From Terriglobia bacterium (lineage in GTDB: Bacteria; Acidobacteriota; Polarisedimenticolia; Polarisedimenticolales; JAIQFR01), in the NCBI GenBank assembly GCA_020073205.1, contig JAIQFR010000005.1, forward strand, positions 1 to 64,000: a stretch of 64,000 bases of DNA, given 5' to 3'. Positions 25,107 through 34,179 of this stretch are shown here, in pieces. The notes under the pieces were generated by a model, which was not told the origin of the DNA, did no database searches, and worked only from the letters and a program-made list of their open reading frames with translations. A program made the translations under genes and the position numbers. Numbering within the stretch: position 1 is the stretch's first letter; each line of letters opens with the position of its first letter.

Positions 25107-26819
25107 TCAGTTCCCGCCGAGCAGCCGCTTCAGGAACCCCTTCCGGCCACGGTCACCCGCCGAGCGCTCGAGCCCTTCCCGCAGGACGCGATCGAGGTCG
25201 AGCTGCACGGACGGGGCCTTGAAGTCCCCACGGATCTTGAGAGGCATCGTGAGCCGGCCGCCGGGATCGAGGCGGAATTTGAGCTGTGGCGTCTCGCGAA
25301 CGAGATCGCCGCTGGCCCGCCGCGAGAACGACGCGATCACGTCGAGCCCCAGCGCGCCGTCGAAGCCGACGCTCCCCCGGCCGTCGAGGTCGAGATCCGC
25401 GGAGCGGAACTCGAGGTCTTTCGTGTCCCCGCGCCCTTCGTGCACGTCGAACGACGCGGACACGTGATCGAAGGGCGTTTCGTCCCGTCCGATGCCTCGG
25501 CCCCCCGCCAGCTCCAGGATTTGGGCGACCTGCTTCAGGATCCCGACGGTCGGGAGCCGCCCGTCCTTGAGCTCCGCGCGCGCCGACCCCCGGATCGAGC
25601 CGGCGACGCTGCCCCCGGCGGCGTCCCCGCCGACGTCGAGCGTGAACGAGCCGACGCCGTGAATCGACCCCTTGCGCGAGGGGTCGATCGACGTCAGCAG
25701 TCGGTCGGCGTCGACGCCCTCGAGGCGCGCGTCCAGCCGGAACGGCGCGCCTGGCGATCCGAGGTCCAGGACCAGCGTCCCGTGGCATCGTCCGCCGTAC
25801 AACGCGAACGTCGCATCTTCGAACCGCGCCGCCTCGCTCTCGATGTCCAAGCGCGCGCGGAGATCGGTCATCTCGAGTCCCGCCAGCCGCCCTTTCGCGG
25901 CCTCGATCGTGCCGCGGCACGCCGCGCGGAAGAGGAAGCCGCGCCGCGGCACCGGCTCCGCCGCGAACGACGTGGGGAACAACGCGCTAAGAACGGCGGC
26001 CGCCCCGGTTTCTCCGCGGCGGATGCCCGACAGCCGCGCCATCTCGTCGAAATCCACCAGTGGAGAGGTCAGGTGGAACTCCAGCTCCGGGCGGTCGCCG
26101 GCGAGCCCCTCGCCCGCCAGCGTCCCCTCGACCCGAGTCCGGCCGATCTCCGCCGTTCCCCTCAGGAAGAGCCGCAAGCGACCCGTCGCGAAGCCGTCGA
26201 CGTCCCCGGAAGCGGCGACCCTGGAGGCGCCCGACTCCGCGTGAAGCGATGCGAGCCGCAAACGGTCGGGAAGGACCGTGGCGTCGAAGGCCGCGCGGAA
26301 CTCCGGAGCGCCCGGCGCCGCACGGAGCGATCCCCTCGCGTCCCCCACGAGGCGCGGCGATCCGCCCTCGGTCCGCCCGAGCCTCACGTTCGCCGAGAGG
26401 CCCGACGCGAGCACCTTCTCTCCCGCGAGGATCGCGCCCTCGAGGAGAGAGACGCTCCGCAATCGGACGTCGCCGAGCAGCAACGACAGGATCGCGGGGC
26501 GGACCGAAACGCGTGACGCGGCGAAGCTGACGCCGGAGCCGGTCTCCGCCGCCTGCGATCCTTTGACCTCGAGCCCTTCCGCCACCAGCGCCAGACCGGC
26601 CCACAGGGACAGCCGCATCCGGGCCAGCGAGACCTTGTGTCCGAGAGCCTCGGTGAGACGCGCCTCGACGCGCGGACGGAACCGGTCGGCGTCGACGAGC
26701 CAGGGTACCGTCAGGCCTGCCGCGACGTACAGGGCGGCAACGGTCGCGACGCTCGCAACGGCGATTCGTGCCGGCCGTCTCACCCGATCACCCGACGCGT
26801 GCGCGGAGGGCGCCGGCAC
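25107..26819 (-). CDS. AsmA-family inner-membrane/periplasmic protein
   Basis: A protein of about 570 residues with one N-terminal membrane helix (about 20-42) and a long beta-strand-rich periplasmic part. AsmA-family marks are the D-x-D-R-F-R-P-R-V-E-A-R-L-T-E-A-L-G-H-K-V-S-L start after the helix and a late section with A-E-L-K-D-G-R-L-P-T-V-G-I-L-K-Q and F-D-H-V-S-A-S-F-D-V. Such proteins are thought to span the periplasm and help move phospholipids to the outer membrane (family knowledge). The GTG start at 26819 lacks a good ribosome site; GTG 26783 is an alternative just before the helix. Confidence 0.8.
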   Translation of the reverse strand: MPAPSAHASGDRVRRPARIAVASVATVAALYVAAGLTVPWLVDADRFRPRVEARLTEALGHKVSLARMRLSLWAGLALVAEGLEVKGSQAAETGSGVSFAASRVSVRPAILSLLLGDVRLRSVSLLEGAILAGEKVLASGLSANVRLGRTEGGSPRLVGDARGSLRAAPGAPEFRAAFDATVLPDRLRLASLHAESGASRVAASGDVDGFATGRLRLFLRGTAEIGRTRVEGTLAGEGLAGDRPELEFHLTSPLVDFDEMARLSGIRRGETGAAAVLSALFPTSFAAEPVPRRGFLFRAACRGTIEAAKGRLAGLEMTDLRARLDIESEAARFEDATFALYGGRCHGTLVLDLGSPGAPFRLDARLEGVDADRLLTSIDPSRKGSIHGVGSFTLDVGGDAAGGSVAGSIRGSARAELKDGRLPTVGILKQVAQILELAGGRGIGRDETPFDHVSASFDVHEGRGDTKDLEFRSADLDLDGRGSVGFDGALGLDVIASFSRRASGDLVRETPQLKFRLDPGGRLTMPLKIRGDFKAPSVQLDLDRVLREGLERSAGDRGRKGFLKRLLGGN

Positions 26820-26939
26820 CGTGTCCGCGACCCGCTTTCCGCGCGCCGAGGTGCGCTTCGAGAACCCCGATGCGAGCGAGGCCTCGCGCCCCTCCTCTCC
26901 CGAGCGCCGGGCCCGGGATCGGTCGCCTCGGGACGCGCA

Positions 26940-27605
26940 TCAGAACGTCCATTCGACGCGGACGACCTTGGCCGACCCGGGGACGACCGCGACCGACGCG
27001 ACGCCCCATTCCGAGTGGCAGCTTCCCCTGCGCTCGACGCGTTTCAACGTCCAGCGCAGCGTCAGGGACTTCAGCGCGTCCAGGGCCATCCGGCCCGAGC
27101 CCTCCTGGACGCGGACCGTGGTGACGGTCCCGACGGGAAGCACCGCGACCAGGAACGTCGCCCCGTTCGGCAGGCTCGGCGCGTCGATCTGGTCGTAGTT
27201 GAACGTCGCGGGCGTCAGCACGTCGATCCCGTCCCCGCTCGCTGCGACGGACGAGATCCCCACGAGGGTTCCCGTGCCGAGCCCGAGCGCCTTGATCATC
27301 ACGATGCCGTCGTCGTCGAGATCCGCCTGGCCGCGAGCCTTCTCCGCGTCGAACGCCGCGAGACGCCTGTCCACCCACGCGTTGAACACCTCGTCCGTCG
27401 GCGACGGCCCGCCGGGGACTCGCTGGCCCGCGTAGAGGCACCGGAGCATCTCGTGGTTCGCCGCCTGCACCGCGTCGATGTACGGGAAGAGCGCCTCCCC
27501 CGCCGTCCTGCGGCCGGGACCGCACCCTGGAGCGGCCAGCAGTAGCGAGACCAGAGCCATCCGGATCGGGGTCGGTGGCGCGACGCGCCACGTCATCGCT
27601 CGCAT
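26940..27605 (-). CDS. Predicted lipoprotein, function unknown
   Basis: A 221-residue exported protein: a signal sequence with lipobox A-P-G-C near residue 28, then a helical stretch (E-A-L-F-P-Y-I-D-A-V-Q-A-A-N) and a beta-rich C-terminal half ending in V-R-V-E-W-T-F. A D-L-D-D-D-G-I segment could be a calcium-type turn. I do not recognise the family. The ATG follows a strong GGAGGAG. It is divergent from the pcm gene and lies 120 bases from the AsmA-like gene on the same strand, so it may share their transcript and act in the envelope. Confidence 0.6.
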   Translation of the reverse strand: MRAMTWRVAPPTPIRMALVSLLLAAPGCGPGRRTAGEALFPYIDAVQAANHEMLRCLYAGQRVPGGPSPTDEVFNAWVDRRLAAFDAEKARGQADLDDDGIVMIKALGLGTGTLVGISSVAASGDGIDVLTPATFNYDQIDAPSLPNGATFLVAVLPVGTVTTVRVQEGSGRMALDALKSLTLRWTLKRVERRGSCHSEWGVASVAVVPGSAKVVRVEWTF

Positions 27606-27685
27606 GTCGGTCTCCTCCCCCCCGGGCCGCATGCCGGGACAGCGGCCGGATTCTAGCCCATATGCGGTGCAGGAGCGCCGCGGCC

Positions 27686-27715
27686 TTGACACGCGGCGAT
27701 CGCCCCGGTTACGTT
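27686..27715 (+). promoter_or_regulatory. Putative sigma70 promoter of pcm
   Basis: A perfect TTGACA (27686-27691) lies 18 bases before TACGTT (27710-27715). Transcription would start near 27722, about 36 bases before the GTG at 27758. Confidence 0.5.
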
Positions 27716-27757
27716 CGGGTTGCGAGGAGACGAGATGCCGAGACGGGGGAGGCCGAC

Positions 27758-28510
27758 GTGGCGCTCGGAGCGGCGGTGTTGAGCTTCGCGGCGGTCCTCG
27801 GGCTGGTCGGCGCGGGCGCCGCGTGCACAGTGGGAGGGGGCGACGGCCGCGAAGCGTCGCCGGCCGCGGAGGATCGGGAGCGCGCGGAGCGCCTCGGGAT
27901 GGTCGAGTCCCAGATCGCCTCGCGGGGCGTGTCGGACCCGGTGGTCCTGGACGCGATGCGGAGCGTGCCGCGCCACCGGTTCGTCCCCTCGTCCGAGGCC
28001 CGGTTCGCCTACACCGACGGGCCGCTCCCGATCGGCCACGACCAGACGATCTCGCAACCGTACATCGTCGCCCTGATGACCGAACTGCTCCGCCCGACCC
28101 GGGAGATGAAGGTGCTCGAGGTCGGCACGGGCTCCGGCTACCAGGCGGCGGTGCTCGCCGAGTGCGTCGGCGAGGTGTACACGATCGAGATCGTCGAGCC
28201 GCTCGGCCGGCGGGCCGCGAGCCTCCTCGAGGAGCTCGGGTACCGGAACGTGCACGTCCGCGTGGGCGACGGCTACGACGGGTGGCCCGACGCCGCCCCA
28301 TTCGACGCGGTCCTCCTAACCGCCGCACCCGAGAGGATTCCGCAGCCGCTCCTCGACCAGCTCAAGACCGGCGGCCGCCTCGTGCTCCCCCTCGGGGCCG
28401 GCGCCCAAGACCTCGTGGTGGTGACCAAGACGGACCACGGGAGCGTGCGCGAGGTCGTGGCCGCCGTCCGCTTCGTGCCGATGACGGGGAAGGTGCGGGA
28501 CGCCCGATAG
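27758..28510 (+). CDS. pcm: Protein-L-isoaspartate O-methyltransferase with an exported-type N-terminus
   Basis: Pcm methylates isoaspartyl residues with S-adenosylmethionine so that damaged proteins can be repaired. The catalytic domain (about 45-250) is complete: the [14 protein letters not shown] segment, the SAM loop [17 protein letters not shown] and the late G-G-R-L-V-L-P-L-G motif. The first 40 residues are unusual. A 20-residue hydrophobic stretch leads to Cys23 (G-A-A-C), then a Gly/Asp/Ala-rich linker, as in a lipoprotein. The n-region has no positive charge, so export is uncertain. The GTG at 27758 has GGGGGAGG six bases before it. Most Pcm enzymes are cytoplasmic. Confidence 0.85.
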   Translation: MALGAAVLSFAAVLGLVGAGAACTVGGGDGREASPAAEDRERAERLGMVESQIASRGVSDPVVLDAMRSVPRHRFVPSSEARFAYTDGPLPIGHDQTISQPYIVALMTELLRPTREMKVLEVGTGSGYQAAVLAECVGEVYTIEIVEPLGRRAASLLEELGYRNVHVRVGDGYDGWPDAAPFDAVLLTAAPERIPQPLLDQLKTGGRLVLPLGAGAQDLVVVTKTDHGSVREVVAAVRFVPMTGKVRDAR

Positions 28511-28537
28511 GTCTGGCCGCCTCGCCCCGACGGGCCG

Positions 28538-28543
28538 TATAAT
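28538..28543 (+). promoter_or_regulatory. Consensus -10 box upstream of proS
   Basis: TATAAT lies 37 bases before the proS ATG (28581), in the short gap after pcm. No convincing -35 box is seen at the right spacing, so only the -10 supports the call. Confidence 0.35.
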
Positions 28544-28580
28544 CCCGCCTTCACGCGCCGCCCGACGCCGAGAGGACCGC

Positions 28581-30062
28581 ATGGCCAAGCTCATCACCCC
28601 GCGCGCCGAGGACTACTCTCGCTGGTACACCGACGTGGTCACCCAGGCCAGGATGGCCGACTACTCCCCGGTCAAGGGGTGCATGGTGATCCGGCCGCAC
28701 GGGTACGCCCTCTGGGAGAACATGCAGCGCGTGCTGGACCGGATGTTCAAGGAGACGGGCCACCAGAACGCCTACTTCCCGCTGTTCATACCGAAGTCGT
28801 TCCTGGCCAAGGAGGCCGCGCACGTCCAGGGGTTCGCGAAGGAGTGCGCCATCGTCACCCACTCCCGGCTCAAGACCCTGGTGGTGGACGGCAAGACGAC
28901 GGTCGTCCCCGACCCCGAGAGCGCGCTCGAGGAGGAGCTGATCGTCCGGCCGACGTCCGAGACGATCATCTACGCGATGTACGCCAAGTGGGTCCAGTCG
29001 TACCGGGACCTGCCCGTCTTGATCAACCAGTGGGCGAACATCGTCCGCTGGGAAATGCGGACCCGCCTCTTCCTGAGGACCACCGAGTTCCTCTGGCAGG
29101 AGGGGCACACCGCGCACGCGACCCACGCGGAGGCCGAGGAGGAGACGCTCCGGATGCTGGACGTGTACGCGACCTTCGCCGAGGAGTACATGGCGGTTCC
29201 GGTGTTGAAGGGGCTGAAGACCGACAAGGAGAAGTTCGCGGGGGCGCTGAAGACGTACTGCATCGAGGCGCTGATGCAGGACAACAAGGCGCTCCAGGCC
29301 GGCACCTCCCATGACCTCGGGCAGAATTTCGCCAAGGTCTTCGACCTCAAGTTCCAGACCGAGGCCGGAGACTGGGAGCACGCCTGGAACACCTCGTGGG
29401 GCGTCTCGACGCGCCTCGTGGGCGCGATCGTCATGGCCCACGGGGACGACAACGGCCTCGTGCTGCCGCCGCGCCTCGCGCCGGTGCAGGTGGTGGTGGT
29501 CCCGATCTTCAAGGGATCCGATCCGGTGGACCGGATCCTGGCGGCGGCTCGAGAGGTCCGAGACCGCCTCGCGAAGGTCGGGCTCTCCGTGAAGCTCGAC
29601 GATCGGAGCAACTTGTCCCCCGGCTTCAAGTTCAACGAGTGGGAGATGCTGGGAGTGCCGGTCCGGATCGAGCTCGGGCCGAAAGATCTCGAGAAGGGTT
29701 CGGTGGTCGCCGTCAAGCGACCGAACCGCACCAAGACGTTCGTGCCGATGGCCGACCTCGAGGTCCGGATTCCCGCGACGCTCGAGGAGATCCAGCAGGA
29801 GATGTTCGAGGCGGCCCGCGCCCGGCGGGACGCGGCGACGTTCCCCGTGGACGGCTGGGAGGAGTTCAAAGAGAAGATCGAGTCGCCGGGGGGCTTCCTG
29901 CTCGCACATTGGTGCGGAAGCTCCGACTGCGAGGCAGCGATCCAGGAGGACACTAAGGCGACCGTCCGCTGCCTGGCGTTCGGCCAGCCGACGGAGGAGG
30001 GACGGTGCGTCCGCTGCGGCGAGCCCTCTCGGAAGCGCGTGCACTTCGCGAAGGCGTACTGA
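28581..30062 (+). CDS. proS: Prolyl-tRNA synthetase, archaeal/eukaryotic type
   Basis: ProRS charges tRNA-Pro. The 493-residue class II enzyme begins with the D-Y-S-R-W-Y segment and motif 1 (R-P-H-G-Y-A-L-W-E), has R-P-T-S-E-T and motif 2 ([22 protein letters not shown]), and lacks the large editing insertion of the common bacterial form. It then has an anticodon-binding domain and a C-terminal zinc-type domain with four cysteines (W-C-G, D-C-E and C-V-R-C), ending in tyrosine. This is the type 3 plan found in archaea, eukaryotes and a subset of bacteria. Confidence 0.95.
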   Translation: MAKLITPRAEDYSRWYTDVVTQARMADYSPVKGCMVIRPHGYALWENMQRVLDRMFKETGHQNAYFPLFIPKSFLAKEAAHVQGFAKECAIVTHSRLKTLVVDGKTTVVPDPESALEEELIVRPTSETIIYAMYAKWVQSYRDLPVLINQWANIVRWEMRTRLFLRTTEFLWQEGHTAHATHAEAEEETLRMLDVYATFAEEYMAVPVLKGLKTDKEKFAGALKTYCIEALMQDNKALQAGTSHDLGQNFAKVFDLKFQTEAGDWEHAWNTSWGVSTRLVGAIVMAHGDDNGLVLPPRLAPVQVVVVPIFKGSDPVDRILAAAREVRDRLAKVGLSVKLDDRSNLSPGFKFNEWEMLGVPVRIELGPKDLEKGSVVAVKRPNRTKTFVPMADLEVRIPATLEEIQQEMFEAARARRDAATFPVDGWEEFKEKIESPGGFLLAHWCGSSDCEAAIQEDTKATVRCLAFGQPTEEGRCVRCGEPSRKRVHFAKAY

Positions 30063-30090
30063 GCCCGTCCCGCGCGGCCGGGTCGCTCCC

Positions 30091-32283
30091 GTGAGCCGGC
30101 TCGCGCCGCGCGGACGGCGCGGCGGCGTCTTGCTCGCCGTCGGGATCGCGGCGGTGCTGCCGTACCTCCTCCTTCCCGGTCAAACGTTCGTGTTCGACGC
30201 TCCCATGGCGGTCGTGGAGAACCGCGCGGTCCAGTCCGGCTCCTTGCACGACCTCCTGACGTCGGATTTCTTCGGCGCTCCGGCGGACGCCCCGTACAGC
30301 AACCTGTCCTATCGCCCCCTCGTCTCGCTGACGTACGCGCTGGAGGTGCGAGCGGTCGGCAACGCGCCTTGGGCCTTCCACGCGGTGGACATGCTCCTCC
30401 ACGCGGCCGCGTCGGTGTCGGTCCTGCTGCTGCTCGAGGCCCTGGGGATCGGGGGAGGCCTCGGTATCGCCGGCGCGTTCCTGTTCGCGGTCCACCCGGT
30501 CGCGAGCGAGACCGTCGCCAGCGTGGTCGGGCGGGCCGATTTGATGGCGTGCCTCGGCCTCCTCCTCGCGCTGCTCCTCCACCACGACGCCGGGCACCGG
30601 CGGAGGCCGTGGGTCGCGGAGGCTCTGGCGCTCCTCGCGCTGGGCGCCGCGCTTCTGAGCAAGGAATACTCGGTCTCGTTCCCCTTCCTGCTGGTCGCCT
30701 TCGACGAGATCGTTCGCGCGGGCGGTGCGAGGGATCGGCGCGACGCGACGCGACGGTGGGGATTCTGGGCGGGGGCGTTCCTCCTCCTCGGCGCGTACGT
30801 GGCCACGCGCCTCGCGGTCCTCGGGTCCCTCGGCGCGCCACCGGGGTTCTCGCCGTCCGACAACCCGCTGGCGGGGGCGCCCTGGTGGATCCGATGGAGC
30901 ACAGCGTTCTCCATCCTCGCCCACGCCGCGAGACTGCTCGTGGTCCCGCTCGGCCTCAGCCATCACTACGCCGGCGGGAGCCTGCCGGTCGTCACCAGCC
31001 TCCTCGACCCACGCGCCATGCTCCCGGCGATCGGGCTCGCCGTCGCCGCCGCCCTCGCCCTCGTGGGCCTCCTCCGGCGGAAGTGGCTGGCCCCTCCCCT
31101 CGCGCTGCTGCTGTTCCTGTTCCCGCTCCTCCCGTCGCTCAACACCGTGGGGATCACCGGGGTGCTGTTCGCCGAGCGGTGGCTGTACCTCCCTGCCGCC
31201 GGCTTGGCGGTCCTCGCCGCTTGGGCCCTCGCTCGGGTCCCCGTGCGCCCGCCGTGGCCGCGGGCCGCCTGGGCCGCCTCGGCGTGCGTCCTGGTCCTGC
31301 TGGCCGGTCTCACGGCCCTCCGTGTCCGAGATTGGGGCTCGCCCGTGAGGCTCGCCGAATCGGCCCTCGAGGGATATCCCCGGACCGCCAAGGTCTGGCA
31401 CGAGCTCGGAATCGGCCGGGAGGAGGGCGGACGGATCGCGGAGGCGGCGGACGCGTTCCGCCGATCCCTCGACCTCGATCCGTCGAATCCTCGAGCGTGG
31501 AAGAGCTACGCCGCCGTGCTCGGGCGGCTCGGCCGGCACCGGGATGCCACCCTGGCCTGGCGTCGTCTGATCACGCTCGCGCCGAAGGACCTGGCCGTGC
31601 TGTGGGTGGGCCTCGGAGATTCGGAGCTGGCGGCGGGGGATCTCGCCGAGGCCGTCCGGGCACTGGAGAAGGCGCGCTCGATCGCCCCGGCGGACCCTGG
31701 GGTCCGCTCGCATCTCGCCGAGGCGCTCCTCGGGAGCGGGAACGCCGCCGAGGCGGTGCGGGCACTGATCTCGGACCCGGTCGATCGCGAGGCGAAATCC
31801 GTGCTGTCCGCTCCGCTGCTTCAAGCTCTGCTGCGGCTGGCACGCGCCGGGACCACGGATCCCGCGGCGAGCTCGGAGTCCCTGACCCTGGCGCGAAGGG
31901 CCGCGGCCTCGGGTCTTCCGGACGCGGAGTGCCTCTTCGCGTGCGGGCTCGTCGCGTCGCAAGCCGCCAAGGAGGACGAGGCGCGCCATTGGTTCCGCCA
32001 GGCGCTGTCCGCGGACCCGGCGATCCTGCGTCGCCGCCACGAGGCGGCGGTGCGTCTCGAAGGCGAGGGGCGCTACGGCGAGGCCGCTGGGATGTACCAC
32101 GAGATCCTGGCGGCCGACCCGGGCCACGCGCCCACGCTGTTTAACTTCGGACGGGTGCTCCTGCTCGCCTCTCGCCCACGGGAGGCCGTTCCCGCGCTCG
32201 TGCGCGGCCTCGCGATCCAGGACGACGCCAGAGCGCGGGAGCTGCTCGCCGAGGCGCGACGGAGGGCGGGCGGCGCGAAATAG
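30091..32283 (+). CDS. TMTC-like membrane protein with C-terminal TPRs
   Basis: A 730-residue protein: about 10-12 membrane helices (to about residue 420), then TPR repeats (about 430-725). The membrane half matches eukaryotic TMTC proteins, which are GT-C O-mannosyltransferases. It has F-D-A-P and N-L-S-Y-R-P-L near the start, H-P-V-A-S-E-T-V-A-S-V-V-G-R-A-D, L-L-S-K-E-Y and a D-N-P-L-A loop. The catalytic-type acidic residue after the first helix is present (V-F-D-A). The GTG has no good ribosome site and lies 28 bases after proS. A second such gene is at 49085-50938. The glycosyl donor and acceptor are unknown. Confidence 0.75.
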   Translation: MSRLAPRGRRGGVLLAVGIAAVLPYLLLPGQTFVFDAPMAVVENRAVQSGSLHDLLTSDFFGAPADAPYSNLSYRPLVSLTYALEVRAVGNAPWAFHAVDMLLHAAASVSVLLLLEALGIGGGLGIAGAFLFAVHPVASETVASVVGRADLMACLGLLLALLLHHDAGHRRRPWVAEALALLALGAALLSKEYSVSFPFLLVAFDEIVRAGGARDRRDATRRWGFWAGAFLLLGAYVATRLAVLGSLGAPPGFSPSDNPLAGAPWWIRWSTAFSILAHAARLLVVPLGLSHHYAGGSLPVVTSLLDPRAMLPAIGLAVAAALALVGLLRRKWLAPPLALLLFLFPLLPSLNTVGITGVLFAERWLYLPAAGLAVLAAWALARVPVRPPWPRAAWAASACVLVLLAGLTALRVRDWGSPVRLAESALEGYPRTAKVWHELGIGREEGGRIAEAADAFRRSLDLDPSNPRAWKSYAAVLGRLGRHRDATLAWRRLITLAPKDLAVLWVGLGDSELAAGDLAEAVRALEKARSIAPADPGVRSHLAEALLGSGNAAEAVRALISDPVDREAKSVLSAPLLQALLRLARAGTTDPAASSESLTLARRAAASGLPDAECLFACGLVASQAAKEDEARHWFRQALSADPAILRRRHEAAVRLEGEGRYGEAAGMYHEILAADPGHAPTLFNFGRVLLLASRPREAVPALVRGLAIQDDARARELLAEARRRAGGAK

Positions 32284-32303
32284 AGGGCGGAACGGCGCGG
32301 GAG

Positions 32304-32648
32304 CTATTCCAGAAGCGTCTTCAGCTTCCCGAGGGTTTCGCCGACGACGCCCGCGGGAAGCGCGCAGATCAAGCTCGCCTTTCGGGCGCGCCAGTCCAGC
32401 GACTTCACCTGGTCCGACAGGATCGTCCCCGCCACGCCCAGGCCTGCGGGGATCCTCACCTCGAAGGGATACCCCTTCACCTGGCTCGTGATCGGGCAGA
32501 CGAGCGCGAGCCCGACCTTCCGGTTATACGCGGCCGGGGACACGACGACAGCCGGACGTCGCCCCGCCTGCTCGTGACCGGCCTGCGGGTTGAGGGTGAT
32601 CCACACCGCGTCACCCTGCGCGGGAACGAACGGGCGAGACGTCACCAT
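32304..32648 (-). CDS. mazF: MazF-family toxin (endoribonuclease)
   Basis: A 114-residue toxin of the MazF/PemK fold, a sequence-specific mRNA cutter. Family motifs: G-D-A-V-W-I-T-L-N-P-Q-A-G-H-E-Q-A-G-R-R-P-A-V-V-V-S at the N-terminus, then C-P-I-T-S-Q-V-K-G-Y-P-F-E-V and G-T-I-L-S-D-Q-V-K-S-L-D-W-R-A-R. The catalytic-type Arg in G-R-R-P and Thr in I-T-S are retained, so it looks intact. The ATG at 32648 overlaps the last seven bases of the antitoxin gene, the usual coupling in such modules. Confidence 0.92.
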   Translation of the reverse strand: MVTSRPFVPAQGDAVWITLNPQAGHEQAGRRPAVVVSPAAYNRKVGLALVCPITSQVKGYPFEVRIPAGLGVAGTILSDQVKSLDWRARKASLICALPAGVVGETLGKLKTLLE

Positions 32649-32884
32649 ACCTCGCGTCCCACGGGGGTTCCGGTCCCGACCTCGGCGTGTAGGTTGGCTC
32701 TCGTCACGCCGGAGAGGAGATCCTTCAGCGAGTATCGCGGACCCGCGGAGGGCGTCATGACGACTTTCCCCTTTACGACCGACATGTCCAGCTCGGCGCC
32801 CTCGTCGATGCGGGCGTCCTGCGCGACGGACCTCGGGATCCTGACGGCCAAGCTGTTCCCCCATCGGGCGACCGCGACGCGCAT
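32642..32884 (-). CDS. mazE: MazE-family antitoxin (SpoVT/AbrB-type DNA-binding)
   Basis: An 80-residue antitoxin. The N-terminal swapped-hairpin DNA-binding domain is clear: V-A-R-W-G-N-S-L-A-V-R-I-P-R-S-V-A, then G-A-E-L-D-M-S-V-V-K-G-K-V-V-M-T-P. The C-terminal half (Y-S-L-K-D-L-L-S-G-V-T) is the usual toxin-binding arm. The ATG at 32884 has GGAGGTG upstream. A promoter and a matched inverted repeat lie just upstream, so the MazE dimer and MazEF complex probably repress their own operon. Confidence 0.92.
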   Translation of the reverse strand: MRVAVARWGNSLAVRIPRSVAQDARIDEGAELDMSVVKGKVVMTPSAGPRYSLKDLLSGVTRANLHAEVGTGTPVGREVW

Positions 32885-32899
32885 CCGGCACCTCCGCTC

Positions 32900-32940
32900 G
32901 TATCTACAATGAAGATACAGCGACCGGTTGCCGGATTCAA
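32900..32940 (-). promoter_or_regulatory. mazEF promoter with overlapping operator
   Basis: On the reverse strand TTGAAT (32940-32935) and TATCTT (32917-32912) are 17 bases apart. An inverted repeat, GTATCT-7 bases-AGATAC (32900-32918), covers the -10 box and ends 16 bases before the MazE ATG. A MazE-type dimer bound there would block RNA polymerase, the usual autoregulation of these modules. Confidence 0.6.
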
Positions 32941-33062
32941 GCGCCGGAAGGGAAACGACTCCGATCTCCTTCGCGGGGACCGACCGGGACCATCGTATCG
33001 CCGCGCCGCGCCGTGGGCGATCTTCGCTCAAGTCACTCCGTTGCGATGGCACAACCCTCGCG

Positions 33063-34142
33063 CTAACGCGGTGGCTCGACCCGATAGATCGCAAATCCCG
33101 TTCGCTCGGAAAGTCCGACGTAAGCGTCGCCCTGCGAAGATGGATCGACGGCAAAGATTTGGCTGGGTCCTTTCGAGTAGCGGAGGGTGATCCGAAGCAC
33201 CTCGTCGGGGACGAGCGTGGCTCGCTTCGCCTGCCCGCGATCGACGTCGGCGATGAGAACCGCCGTTTCTCCCCCGAAATCGGATGAAACCCAGGCCCTC
33301 CCCACGTTGTCGATCCAGATCAAGTGCTCGTAGCCCGCGTTGATTTCCATGGACGCGTCGACGGTACTCCCCGCGCCGATTCTGGCCACATGGGATCGAC
33401 CGCTTGCGCTCCCGAGGAGATAACGAGGACGTCTGTCCCAGACCAGGTCGTCGACGTCGTCTAGCTTGAGCGGGTTCGCGACGTGAGCCGATACCGTCCT
33501 TTGCATGCCGCCCTCGTGAGACCACGAGTAGACGCGGAACTCGAGGTCCCCGTTTCGGGCATCGCAATAGATGAACAGCAACCCACCGTCGGGCGAAGGC
33601 TCGACGTGTACGTGTCCCTTTTCCGGAAGGTCGAGCCGCCACGGTCCGTCCACCCGCGCCCCCGCCTCGACCGAGTAAGCTGCAAAGGCGCTGGTCGTCT
33701 GGAAGATCGCGTAGGCCCTCTGGCCGGCCGAGACAAGCCACGTTTGCCAGGAAGGTAACGCGACTCCCGCTTTCCGCCGCCCCGGCAGCGCAGATTTGGT
33801 AGCGTTCCCCGTCGATGGGTCGAGGACGGCGATGGATCCCGTTGCCGGATCGTTGATGACCAGGCGATTGCCGACGAACACCATCGCGTCGGGGACGGCC
33901 CAGTCGGTTCGCGGATCGGCGGTGGGGTGCCCAGGCAGCCGGAGTCTACCGACCACCGCATTCCGGTCCGCCCACGATGTCCGAAGAACCTCGACCGCGC
34001 CCGGCCAACGTGATGGGTGGGGTACGCGACTTGCGTGCGGGGGCTCGGCCGCGATGCAGCACGCACAGGCCAGAGTGGCGGCGATCGCGCAGACGAGAGC
34101 CGCCGTGGCTCTCATTCGAACTGGAAGACGCTCCAGGAACAT
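33063..34142 (-). CDS. Exported protein of unknown function, possibly a beta-propeller
   Basis: A protein of about 359 residues with a signal peptide (ending near C-C-I-A-A). The rest is beta-rich with repeated blocks of about 40-50 residues that place D-P-x-T-G or W-x-D-N in turns, such as I-N-D-P-A-T-G-S-I-A-V-L-D-P and H-L-I-W-I-D-N-V-G-R-A-W-V. This suggests a propeller or a similar repeat fold, but no family motif is certain. The ATG at 34142 has a weak site; ATG 34115 is possible. It lies between the mazEF promoter and the gap gene, with 178 bases upstream of mazE. Confidence 0.55.
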   Translation of the reverse strand: MFLERLPVRMRATAALVCAIAATLACACCIAAEPPHASRVPHPSRWPGAVEVLRTSWADRNAVVGRLRLPGHPTADPRTDWAVPDAMVFVGNRLVINDPATGSIAVLDPSTGNATKSALPGRRKAGVALPSWQTWLVSAGQRAYAIFQTTSAFAAYSVEAGARVDGPWRLDLPEKGHVHVEPSPDGGLLFIYCDARNGDLEFRVYSWSHEGGMQRTVSAHVANPLKLDDVDDLVWDRRPRYLLGSASGRSHVARIGAGSTVDASMEINAGYEHLIWIDNVGRAWVSSDFGGETAVLIADVDRGQAKRATLVPDEVLRITLRYSKGPSQIFAVDPSSQGDAYVGLSERTGFAIYRVEPPR

Positions 34143-34179
34143 CGTGCCCGGGACCTCGAGCCGGAGATAGAAGAACGCG

